A DNA stretch of 64,000 nucleotides from Synergistaceae bacterium DZ-S4 (GTDB lineage: Bacteria; Synergistota; Synergistia; Synergistales; Synergistaceae), in contig JAPCWD010000001.1 of the NCBI GenBank assembly GCA_025943965.1, forward strand, positions 237,432-301,431, given 5' to 3'. Below, one piece after another: positions 35,700 through 43,996 of the stretch. The notes beneath the pieces are model-generated. The model saw only the letters and a program-made list of their open reading frames with translations. It was not told the DNA's origin and did not search any database. How positions within the stretch are numbered: the first letter of the stretch is position 1; each line of letters starts with the position of its first letter. The position numbers and the translations under genes are program-made.

Positions 35700-38600
35700 T
35701 CAGTTCAGATATTTTTCTTCGAATTCACTGAGCGACAAGGGCTTTGAATAGTAATAGCCCTGAACGATGCTGCATCCGAAACTCTTTACGAAATCGAGCT
35801 GTTCTTCGGTCTCTATCCCCTCAAAGACGACCTGCATCGAGTTCTGTTTGAATGCGTTTACCAGCCCTTCGACCAGGTCATGCGAGAGTTTGCCCAAAAG
35901 CCCCCTCTGTACGAAATCTCTGTCGAGCTTCAGGACGTCGATCTCAAGCATCTGGAGAAGCGAAAGGGATGAATACCCTGACCCGAAATCGTCGATCGAA
36001 AGCCTGAATCCATAGTCTGACAATTCCCTGCCGCGCGACTTCACCAGGTCGATATGCTGCGCCGCGACCGACTCGGTCAATTCGAGCTCGAGCATGTCCG
36101 GCGGAACGTCGTGCCGCTGAGACATGATCTTCAGGTATTTTGTGAAGTTGCTTCCAGCTATGTCCAGATATGAAAAGTTGCATGAAAGGGGCAACGGCTT
36201 CCTGCCCTCATCCTTCCATTTCCTGAGGGTCCTGCAGACCTCGCCGAACATGTACATGTCTATCTTAGTAATGAAGCCGCTCTTTTCAAAATAGGGTATG
36301 AAAAGGTCGGGAAGTACGATCTCTCCATCTGGCTTTATCCACCTCACGAGGGCCTCCGCTCCTACAGGTCTGCCGGTGTAACAGTCGACCTTTGGCTGGA
36401 AATAGGGCATGAATTCGCCATTTCTCAGCGCCTCCCTCATTGACGACTCTATCTCTTTTTCCTTGTTGATCCTGCTCAGTATTTTCCTGTCGTAGTAAGC
36501 ATAAGCTGTCTTGTGCTTCTGTTTGATAGTGTTCTTGGCGAACGTTGCGTTATCCACTGCAGCGTCTACAGAAATTTCGCGGTCCTCAATAAGGTAGACC
36601 CCTCCGTTGAATATCAGGCTATAGCCCTTTTCTCCCTTTGAAGTGAGATTCTCCAGTTCGCCGAACAGGATCTTTATCCTTATGTCTATCGATTTGAACT
36701 TTTCATAGCTGAGGAGTATGACGAAATGGTCTGCCGTCACCCTTGCGAAAGTCTCCCTTGAGCCCTCGAGCACCTTTTCCAGTGCAGAAGCGACCTTTTT
36801 AAGGACTCTGTCGCCCTCTTCGTAGCCGAACGAGCTGTTTATGAACTTGAACTCTACTATGTCGATAAAAAGCATTGCAAAATTGACACCCGGGTTTTCC
36901 TTTATGATACCAGGGACTTCCTCTTTAAAACTGTTGTAGTTTTTGAATCCGGTCAGGGAGTCATAGTAGAGCAGCTTTTTAAGGTGCTTCTTGTCAATGG
37001 ATTTCGAAATTGCGACCATCGTTGTCCCGATGACCAGCAGGATGAGCAGGAGGGTGATCCCCTTTGCCAGCTCCACATGGTGTTCATATATCATGTCAAT
37101 GAAGGATACCTTGCCCCTGCTGTAGCTGTGTCTGATAATGATCCCGTTTATAGCCTCTTCCGGGATAGAGTTGATAGCCTTGTTTATTATTGATACGAGT
37201 ATCGGGTCGCATCTTTTGGAGATGCCGAAAGAGACCTCTTCGTTAAGTTCTCCGTAGTTGATCGTGTAGAGGCTGCTGTAGTGGGGAAGGCTGATGAGAT
37301 AATTTGCAACGTATGAATTTGCGAAGGTAGCCGATACTTTGTTATGTACAAGGGCGTCAAAGCACTCTTCCTGAGATGCGAGATATACGGTATCGTCAAA
37401 TTTGTGGAAGGACTCTACGACTTCAGAGAGGAAATAGTCCCTCGGAAGGGCGATCTTCTCTTCTATGTTGCCGCTCTTTCTGTTCATCACCATCACTATC
37501 GGGGCATTCAGAAACGCCTTTGTCAGCCTGAAGTTGTTTTTCGCCCCCCAGATGAAGCTCCTGTTCACGCCTGTGAGAATGTCGATCTCTCCGTCGCGCA
37601 TCCTCCGGAGCGCTTCGTTCCAGGAGGGGGAATGGCTAATTTTCATTTTCAGTCCCGTGTACTCCTCAACAAGTTTCAATATTTCCGAGTTTATCCCCGC
37701 CATTTGCTTGTTCCGCTTGTCGTAATACTCGAAAGGCTGCCACCCGGGGTCGTAGGAGACGACAAGCACGGGAGACTGTTCGATGAACTCCTTTTCCTTC
37801 AAAGTGAGGATGGATTCCCATGCCAGGTTCTTCCCGTAATGTTTTTTAAAAAGGTCGTTTCTGAAGGAGGGGTCCATGAGCATAATGTTCTGCATAGCGC
37901 TGTCGATCTTCAGAAGCAGCTCCCTGTTGCCCTCAGCTACGGCAAAATAGAAGGGCTGTTCGGGAAAGGCCTTGATTAATTTAAGATCCCCCGGGATGTT
38001 GTTCCCTGAGATCAGGGCCCCGTCGACCGAACCCTCTTTCAATGCCTCTATGAGCTTTCCCGCCGTATCGAATTTCACCAGATCCGTCGTTGCTCCGGAA
38101 TCAGATATGCTTCTTTTCAGGATCTGGACTTGTCTTATCGGGGCAAACACCCCGATACGTTTCCCGTTGAACGAACTTAAGTCATCCGGTGAGATGCTTT
38201 CCCTGCTCTTGAGTACATATAGCCCCACTCTGCATGAACCCGATTCCCTTGTAGAATAATCGACAAGATCCTTGATCTCGTCGTTGTAATGGACATGGCT
38301 GATAATGTCGACCCGGCCGTCCGAGAGCCTCTCGAGGGACTCCTTTTCAGTTCCGGGGGCGAATTCCAGCTCCCAGTTGTAGTATTGTGAGATCTCCTGA
38401 AGATAGTCATAGCTGTAGCCGTATTCGTTGTTTTCTGGCGATATGTGGGCGGATCTCTCGTGCGTGGAGTATCCCACCCGTATCTTCAGCAGCTGATCTT
38501 CTGCAGCTCCGGACGCGTTGGCGAAGAGGGCCTGGAAAATAAATACTCCAAGCACTATCAGGAAAAAGCTTTTGACTGCTGCTCCGGTCCTTCCTGACAT
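35700..38600 (-). CDS. Membrane c-di-GMP signalling protein: two SBP domains, degenerate GGDEF, EAL
   Basis: Sensor of about 966 residues (ATG at 38600, with AAAGGTG upstream; a GTG lies three codons earlier). A signal/anchor segment is followed by two periplasmic solute-binding (SBP_bac_3) domains (about 40-265 and 275-510), a membrane helix near 520-545, a GGDEF domain (about 555-710) and an EAL domain (about 720-965). The cyclase motif reads TADHF instead of GGDEF, so cyclase activity is unlikely. The EAL residues are kept: EALVRW, LELTES, IDDFGSGYSS, LKLDRDF and FEGIET. It is therefore probably an amino-acid-responsive c-di-GMP phosphodiesterase (inference). Confidence 0.88.
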   Translation of the reverse strand: MSGRTGAAVKSFFLIVLGVFIFQALFANASGAAEDQLLKIRVGYSTHERSAHISPENNEYGYSYDYLQEISQYYNWELEFAPGTEKESLERLSDGRVDIISHVHYNDEIKDLVDYSTRESGSCRVGLYVLKSRESISPDDLSSFNGKRIGVFAPIRQVQILKRSISDSGATTDLVKFDTAGKLIEALKEGSVDGALISGNNIPGDLKLIKAFPEQPFYFAVAEGNRELLLKIDSAMQNIMLMDPSFRNDLFKKHYGKNLAWESILTLKEKEFIEQSPVLVVSYDPGWQPFEYYDKRNKQMAGINSEILKLVEEYTGLKMKISHSPSWNEALRRMRDGEIDILTGVNRSFIWGAKNNFRLTKAFLNAPIVMVMNRKSGNIEEKIALPRDYFLSEVVESFHKFDDTVYLASQEECFDALVHNKVSATFANSYVANYLISLPHYSSLYTINYGELNEEVSFGISKRCDPILVSIINKAINSIPEEAINGIIIRHSYSRGKVSFIDMIYEHHVELAKGITLLLILLVIGTTMVAISKSIDKKHLKKLLYYDSLTGFKNYNSFKEEVPGIIKENPGVNFAMLFIDIVEFKFINSSFGYEEGDRVLKKVASALEKVLEGSRETFARVTADHFVILLSYEKFKSIDIRIKILFGELENLTSKGEKGYSLIFNGGVYLIEDREISVDAAVDNATFAKNTIKQKHKTAYAYYDRKILSRINKEKEIESSMREALRNGEFMPYFQPKVDCYTGRPVGAEALVRWIKPDGEIVLPDLFIPYFEKSGFITKIDMYMFGEVCRTLRKWKDEGRKPLPLSCNFSYLDIAGSNFTKYLKIMSQRHDVPPDMLELELTESVAAQHIDLVKSRGRELSDYGFRLSIDDFGSGYSSLSLLQMLEIDVLKLDRDFVQRGLLGKLSHDLVEGLVNAFKQNSMQVVFEGIETEEQLDFVKSFGCSIVQGYYYSKPLSLSEFEEKYLN

Positions 38601-38754
38601 TGCCACCACACCTTTGATCCATATGGGAAAGTCTTTGTTTTGATTCTATGTCAGCTTAAAAGCGCTATTTTATTATAATGGTTTTGTTGGCATGATAAAA
38701 GCTTTCAAATTATGGAATAAAGCCATATTACAAGTGAAGTTTTAAACTTATGGT

Positions 38755-40002
38755 CTAAGCAAGGGCGATCACTAAATCGTTTACATTCGTGCCGGTTGGA
38801 CCGGGTTTGAACAATGCTCCCGCCGCTTCCAGGGCGGTGTAAGAGTCGTTGTCCTTAAGCATCTTCATGGGGTCGCAGCCCGCAGCACGGATCTTTTCCC
38901 ATGTTGAGCCGTCAACTATGCCCCCGGCGGCGTCTGTGGGACCGTCCGTACCGTCTGAACCTGCGGAGAGGATCACTATGCCTTTCTTCCCGGAGATCTG
39001 CTCTGCCGCTGCAAGCGCGAGCTCCTGGCTTCTTCCGCCTTTTCCGCCGCCGGTCACCCTTACGGTGGTCTCTCCCCCCCATATCAGACACCTTTTAAAG
39101 CCGGGGCCGTACTTAACGAACTCATCAAGCGCATATCTGGCAACATTCCGTCCTGCCTGTTCAGCTTCTCCCTCAAGCCTCTCCGTAACTATGTCAGTCA
39201 GGTAGCCGCAGTTTTCTGCAGACCTCTTTCCAGCCCGGCAGAGACCGGCTATGTTGCCTGCCATCCGAAATGTGACATTGTCCAGAGATTTTGGGGTCTC
39301 GGATCCCGGTGCGGAAAGGATCTCCTCATGGACCTTTATCCCGTACTTTTCAAGTACATACAGCGCATCTTCCGATGTCGAGGGATCAGATGACGCAGGC
39401 CCGGCAGCTATCATGTCAAGCCTGTCGCCCAATACGTCCGAAAGAGTTATCTGGTATATTTTTGCCGGCGCGCAGTGAAGGGCGAACCTTCCACCCTTTA
39501 CTGACGACAGGTGTTTCCTTACGGTATTGAGTTCGTCGATACTCGCTCCTCCAAGGAGCAGTGCCGAAGTTATATCTGTCAACGACTGAAGCGAGAGCCC
39601 GGGAAGAGGTTTTTCGAAGAGTGAGGATCCTCCTCCCGAGACCAGGAAAAGAACTGTTTGTCCAGCTTCAAGGTTTCCGGTGATCTCCAGTATCCTCTCT
39701 GTCGCCCTGAGCGTTTCTATGTCCGGAAGCGGGTGCCCGGCCTCATAAATCTCTATTCCCGGGATGGGTCCGCGGGAGTGTCCGTATTTTGTGATTATTG
39801 CGCCGCCTCTGATCCGTGCCCCGAGTTCTTCCGCCGCGGCCTTTGCCATGGTCCACGAGGCTTTCCCGATGCCGATGAGGATCATATCGCTGCCGGGCAG
39901 ACCTGTGGAGAGGGCTTTTTTTACCGCTGAGTCCGGCAGCATGTCATTGACTGCCCGCAGGAATATGTCAGCTGCGTCTTTTCGCTTCCCGGTTTCCGTC
40001 AT
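38755..40002 (-). CDS. Glycerate kinase (MOFRL family)
   Basis: Phosphorylates D-glycerate, usually to 2-phosphoglycerate in this GckA/TtuD family. The protein has 415 residues. The N-terminal DUF4147-type domain carries IGIGKASWTMAKAA, VSGGGSSLFEKP and a conserved GGASIDELNTVRKHLSSVKGG-type block (split here as GGASIDELNTVRKH and LSSVKGG). The C-terminal MOFRL domain has GGGKGGRSQELALA, SAGSDGTDGPTDAAGG and ends GPTGTNVNDLVIAL. The ribosome site is weak. It sits 28 bases after a small secreted-protein gene on the same strand. Confidence 0.92.
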   Translation of the reverse strand: MTETGKRKDAADIFLRAVNDMLPDSAVKKALSTGLPGSDMILIGIGKASWTMAKAAAEELGARIRGGAIITKYGHSRGPIPGIEIYEAGHPLPDIETLRATERILEITGNLEAGQTVLFLVSGGGSSLFEKPLPGLSLQSLTDITSALLLGGASIDELNTVRKHLSSVKGGRFALHCAPAKIYQITLSDVLGDRLDMIAAGPASSDPSTSEDALYVLEKYGIKVHEEILSAPGSETPKSLDNVTFRMAGNIAGLCRAGKRSAENCGYLTDIVTERLEGEAEQAGRNVARYALDEFVKYGPGFKRCLIWGGETTVRVTGGGKGGRSQELALAAAEQISGKKGIVILSAGSDGTDGPTDAAGGIVDGSTWEKIRAAGCDPMKMLKDNDSYTALEAAGALFKPGPTGTNVNDLVIALA

Positions 40003-40030
40003 GTCCGGGCCCCGCTCTGCTTTTTGCCGT

Positions 40031-40471
40031 CTAGAGCTTTATGTCGATTATCGCCGTCACTCCGACTCCCTGTACGCGTTTGAACTGCTGGAGCGGATTT
40101 TCGGAGTCGATCGGGATCAATGCCTGCGCCCGGATCCTGTTGAACTCGCCCTCAAGCTGGCCGACTGCCTTCACTCGGTCAACTGCGGCCTTTGTGACTC
40201 CACCGACCTGTGCGGCTCCTATCCTTGTCCCGTTGCCTATCGATACTATAGGGACGACTTTGGTGTAGCCGTCAAACTTTACTCCCTTGTTGAATGTCAG
40301 GGTGTTGATAAAATCGTTCAGCTGAGGACCTATTGCTTTCACAAGCGCTCCTCCGCCGAATATCAGGGCCCCATCCTTCAGTATGTCGCCGATACTTGCA
40401 TAGGCGAAGGGCGCAGCCAGGAACATGGAACATACGATAAGCGCTGCTGCTATGGTTTTTCTGGTTTTCAT
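40031..40471 (-). CDS. Small secreted protein of unknown function
   Basis: A 146-residue exported protein with signal peptide KTRKTIAAALIVCSMFLAAPFAYA and predicted cleavage after AYA. The mature part is glycine- and valine-rich, probably beta-structured (VKFDGYTKVVPIVSIGNGTRIG), and ends VGVTAIIDIKL. It has no Cys for lipidation. I do not recognise a domain. It lies between the TPP-enzyme gene and the glycerate kinase gene, all on the same strand. Confidence 0.7.
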   Translation of the reverse strand: MKTRKTIAAALIVCSMFLAAPFAYASIGDILKDGALIFGGGALVKAIGPQLNDFINTLTFNKGVKFDGYTKVVPIVSIGNGTRIGAAQVGGVTKAAVDRVKAVGQLEGEFNRIRAQALIPIDSENPLQQFKRVQGVGVTAIIDIKL

Positions 40472-40581
40472 TCAAAGCACCGTCCTTTCTTTTATGGAAA
40501 GATGGTAAAGCTTTGAAAGCCTCTTTGCATCGGCATTTTGAAGTAATAATGCGTCATGGGGACATCTGCTTCTGCTCATTC

Positions 40582-42297
40582 TCAGTAACAGCAGGGTATG
40601 CCGTTTTTCTCCGCACTCTCGATCCATCTCGGCACCGGCGGGACAAGTTCAGTCTCATCAGGGACGGGGACCTCTATAAGTACCGGGCCGCTGTACTCCA
40701 TAGCCTCTTTTAATACCGGCATTATGTTCTTTGGATCATCGATCTTATATGACCTCACGCCGAAGGCTTTGGCCACCCCCGCGTAATCGACCTTTCCGAA
40801 GTTTGTGGCGAAGAAGTCCGAGCGGTATATATGCTGCGTCTCCCCCTTGATCCAACCGAAAACGTCGTTTTGGAAGACGATCATTTTTATGTTCAGCCCG
40901 AGTCTTGAATATGTCTCCAGTTCGCCGCAGTTGAAATGGAAACTGCCGTCACCGCCCATCGCGAAGACGGTACTGTCGGGATATGCAACAGCCACTCCCA
41001 CTGCTGCCGGCAAAGAGTAGCCCAATGCGCCGTTTGTGTAGTTTGAGACAAACATACGTCCCTGCCTTTTCTGGACGAGGAAGGCCGCGGAGAATATGCT
41101 TGCCATCGAAGGTTCAACGACTACAAAGCTTTTTTCCGGAAGCAGCGCCTCCAGTTCTTTCACAAAACGGATGGGGTTTATCGGAATGCCGGTGCATTTG
41201 CACGGCACCTCCGTCGATCTGTCGAGCTCCGCCATCGCGGGGGCTGTCTCTGCGGCATTTCCGGCCCTGCCCCTGATCCCGGACTCACTTATCCTTTGGA
41301 GCATGTAACTCAGTGTGGCCTTTGCGTCGCCGACCATGACTGCTTCTGTTCTGTAGCTGTTCGATGCGTCCACGCCGTCGATGTTGAGGCTTATGATCTT
41401 TGGTCCCGCTGCAGAAAGGGGCAGCTTCCAGCCGTCGGTCCCCGCTGAATCGGTATTGGAGCCTATAAAAAATACGAGATCCGCGGTCTGAAGGAACCTG
41501 TTGGAATAACTGGTCCCCCCCCTGGCTCCCACGAGGCGGATCGAGAGGGGATGTCTTTCCGAGATAGTTCCCTTCCCTGTCATGGTGCAGCCGACAGGGA
41601 TGTTCAGCATCTCTGCAAGAGCTGCCACTTCATCTCCTGCGTCTGATACAAGCGCGCCCTGTCCGCATACGATGACGGGCCTTTTTGCCGCTGCAAGCAG
41701 CTCGATCGCCTTTACTACCTGCTTAAGATCCGCTATAGGACGCTGGTAAGGCCACCTCGCCATGCATGGGTCGGGATAGAGGTCGCTGACCTCGGCCTCT
41801 TCTTCATAGACGTCCATCGGTATCCTCATGTGGACAGCACCCGGCCTTCCGCTCACTGCCACTCTGAAGGCTCTTCTTATCAGAAAGGGCAGGTCCTTAG
41901 CCCTCGTGACGAGGATGCTCTCCTTTGTTATCGCGCTGTAGAGGCTGTTCTGGTCAAATCCCGAGAGCATGTTTTTCTTGTCGCTGTTGAAAGGAACGTC
42001 TGATGTCAGGCACAGCGTCGGCACTGAGCCTGTGAAGGACTCGATCACTCCCGGAACGGGATGGCCGGCACCGGGACTGGGTGCTTCGCTCACCCCGACC
42101 TTGCCGGTCACTTTGGCGTAAGCTTCTGCCATAAAGGCTGCCGAGCGCTCATCATGTGTCAGTATGTGAGTAATACCGGGGCATTTGAGCCATTCCCTGT
42201 ATAATCCGAGCGTCGTCTCTCCGGGCAGGCCAAAGACATGTTTTATCTCGTGAAGCTTCAGCATATGGAGGAGGATCTGCGCGCCTTTCATTCTCAA
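40582..42297 (-). CDS. Thiamine-diphosphate-dependent enzyme, acetolactate synthase-like
   Basis: Cytoplasmic ThDP enzyme of 571 residues with the three usual domains. The N-terminal Pyr domain has FGLPGETTLGLY and the catalytic Glu in LTHDERSAAFMAEAYAK. The middle domain follows about residue 200 (VIVCGQGALVSDAGDE). The C-terminal PP domain has the Mg-ThDP motif GGDGSFHFNCGELETYSRL...N. I cannot tell acetolactate synthase from related decarboxylases or oxidases, and there is no small regulatory subunit gene. The TTG start overlaps the stop of the regulator gene (TTGA) and has GGGGG six bases upstream, so translation is coupled. Confidence 0.82.
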   Translation of the reverse strand: MRMKGAQILLHMLKLHEIKHVFGLPGETTLGLYREWLKCPGITHILTHDERSAAFMAEAYAKVTGKVGVSEAPSPGAGHPVPGVIESFTGSVPTLCLTSDVPFNSDKKNMLSGFDQNSLYSAITKESILVTRAKDLPFLIRRAFRVAVSGRPGAVHMRIPMDVYEEEAEVSDLYPDPCMARWPYQRPIADLKQVVKAIELLAAAKRPVIVCGQGALVSDAGDEVAALAEMLNIPVGCTMTGKGTISERHPLSIRLVGARGGTSYSNRFLQTADLVFFIGSNTDSAGTDGWKLPLSAAGPKIISLNIDGVDASNSYRTEAVMVGDAKATLSYMLQRISESGIRGRAGNAAETAPAMAELDRSTEVPCKCTGIPINPIRFVKELEALLPEKSFVVVEPSMASIFSAAFLVQKRQGRMFVSNYTNGALGYSLPAAVGVAVAYPDSTVFAMGGDGSFHFNCGELETYSRLGLNIKMIVFQNDVFGWIKGETQHIYRSDFFATNFGKVDYAGVAKAFGVRSYKIDDPKNIMPVLKEAMEYSGPVLIEVPVPDETELVPPVPRWIESAEKNGIPCCY

Positions 42298-43043
42298 TTC
42301 ATGCCCCCTCTTTCCAATTTCATCTGCAAAGCCGTAAAATTGCCCACATTTTCTATCACATCCGTCAGATGTTCTTCCATCAGGTCCGCAGCCTTTCGGG
42401 GGGCCCTCTCCTTTATTGCCTTCAGTATATTTTCGTGGGATACATTGAGCGGGGTATCATAGATCCTGAAGGTCTCGATGAAGAAGATCTGCCATTCGAC
42501 CGAAAGCCCTATGAATTCATACATAATTTTGAGAAGAGGTATGCGCGCTATCCTCATGATCTCCCGGTGAAAATCAGCGGAGATGTCGGCATAATAGCTC
42601 TTCCTCTCCATCTCTCTGTACTGCTGTTCGATGACCTCCTCAAGTTTTGCAATGTCTTCGGGCGTGGCTTTGAGAGCGGCCTGGATGGCCGCCTCCCGTT
42701 CGATCGCCTTTCTTGCCGTAAGGATGTCTGTCATTGAATGGCCCTTAAGATTTCCTGAATTATTCATCAGAATATCCAATGTCCCGGCTGCCTCCCTGGC
42801 ATTCCGCAATGAGGAAAGTTTTTTGATGCCCTCGTGGGTGGCGACATGGCCTCTGAAGCCGACCCTTTTCAGGAAGCCTCTTTCTCTGAGCGATCTCAGG
42901 ATCCTTCCTGCTCCCGCCTCGCTGATCTTTATTCCCCTCTCCCGGAGCATTATGGAGACAGAACCTGCTCCGAGGGGGACATTCGAGGTCTCTGCCGCTT
43001 CAAGGACCATCAGGTTGATCCGGTCCTCCTGGTATGAACGCAA
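42294..43043 (-). CDS. Transcription regulator: RNase R/NrpR-type winged helix fused to FCD domain
   Basis: About 249 residues from a TTG at 43043 (GGGGGTG eight bases upstream). In-frame ATGs further upstream lack ribosome sites. The N-terminal 70 residues, with VPLGAGSVSIMLRERGIKI, RILRSLRERGFLKRVG and FRGHVATHEGIKKL, look like the NrpR/RNase R winged helix rather than a GntR one. Residues about 90-240 form an FCD domain: TARKAIEREAAIQAA, ADFHREI, HENILKAI and EEHLTDV. It is translationally coupled to the ThDP-enzyme gene and probably controls it in response to a carboxylic acid (inference). Confidence 0.78.
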   Translation of the reverse strand: MRSYQEDRINLMVLEAAETSNVPLGAGSVSIMLRERGIKISEAGAGRILRSLRERGFLKRVGFRGHVATHEGIKKLSSLRNAREAAGTLDILMNNSGNLKGHSMTDILTARKAIEREAAIQAALKATPEDIAKLEEVIEQQYREMERKSYYADISADFHREIMRIARIPLLKIMYEFIGLSVEWQIFFIETFRIYDTPLNVSHENILKAIKERAPRKAADLMEEHLTDVIENVGNFTALQMKLERGGMN

Positions 43044-43198
43044 TTTAATGACACCCCCGCAAATTGCCATAGTCTTTTGCGTCCGACCACTCATCAATTC
43101 TGAGCAGCCATGATTTGTTATTATATTAAAGAAATTTGACAAGCGCAATCAAAAAATCAAAAAGATCCGTAGGGTAATTTTGCAGGGTAATTTTGCAT

Positions 43199-43225
43199 AA
43201 AAAAGGGGGCGGCTTTGCCGCCTCC
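43199..43225 (-). terminator. Terminator of the rubrerythrin gene
   Basis: GGGGGCGGC (43205-43213) pairs with GCCGCCTCC (43217-43225) around a TTT loop, with one G-T pair. Read on the minus strand, six T residues follow. Confidence 0.8.
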
Positions 43226-43267
43226 TTCAATGTTTCAGATTTTTTTGAAGTGGTGTCATTTAAGAAT

Positions 43268-43801
43268 TTACCAGTTTTTGGCCCGGATCTCGAAGTGCGC
43301 CTGCGGATGATTGCAGACCGGGCATTTTTGGGGAGCTTCCGCGCATTCGAAGATCGCCCCGCAGTTGCGGCATTTCCAGAATACCTTTCCGTCCTTCAGA
43401 AAGACATGCCCCTCTTCGAGGTTTTTCGCGAATTCTTTGTATCGCTTTTCGTGTTCTGCCTCCACCTTGGCGATGTTTCTGAACATTTCCGCAAGTTCCC
43501 TGAAGCCCTCTTCCTCGGCCTCTTTTGCCATCCTCGGGTACATGTCGTTCCACTCGTAATTTTCGCCTTCAGCAGCCTCCACTAGGTTCTCTGCTGTCGA
43601 ACCGATGCCTGAAAGTGCCTTGAAGTGGAGTTTCGCATGCTCCTTCTCGTTGTCGGCCGTCTCAAGGAAAATGGCGGCTATCTGTTCGTATCCTTCTTTT
43701 TTTGCAACAGATGCAAAATAGGTGTATTTGTTGCGCGCCATTGACTCCCCTGCAAAAGCTTCCCACAGGTTCTTCTCTGTCCTGCTTCCTTTGATTTCCA
43801 T
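43268..43801 (-). CDS. rbr: Rubrerythrin
   Basis: Peroxide-reducing non-haem iron protein of 177 residues that protects anaerobes from oxidative stress. The di-iron four-helix domain has the two E-x-x-H-type iron ligand helices: [13 protein letters not shown] with [13 protein letters not shown], and [20 protein letters not shown] with [12 protein letters not shown]. The C-terminal rubredoxin domain has WKCRNCG and [12 protein letters not shown] as the Cys4 iron site. It is complete and monocistronic. Confidence 0.95.
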   Translation of the reverse strand: MEIKGSRTEKNLWEAFAGESMARNKYTYFASVAKKEGYEQIAAIFLETADNEKEHAKLHFKALSGIGSTAENLVEAAEGENYEWNDMYPRMAKEAEEEGFRELAEMFRNIAKVEAEHEKRYKEFAKNLEEGHVFLKDGKVFWKCRNCGAIFECAEAPQKCPVCNHPQAHFEIRAKNW

Positions 43802-43996
43802 CGTTATGCCTCCGTATCCCTATGATATTTGCTGCAACCATTATTTTATAACTATTTTATTTTATGTCAAAATATGTCAGTAATTATCCTCTGCGGTTAC
43901 TTGAAGGGCTCAGGCTCTCAATGTATACTCTTGAAACCGTTCAAGAAATTGTCCAATTTTAATTTTTAACATTAAGGAAGCCAAGGAGGGAACAAT

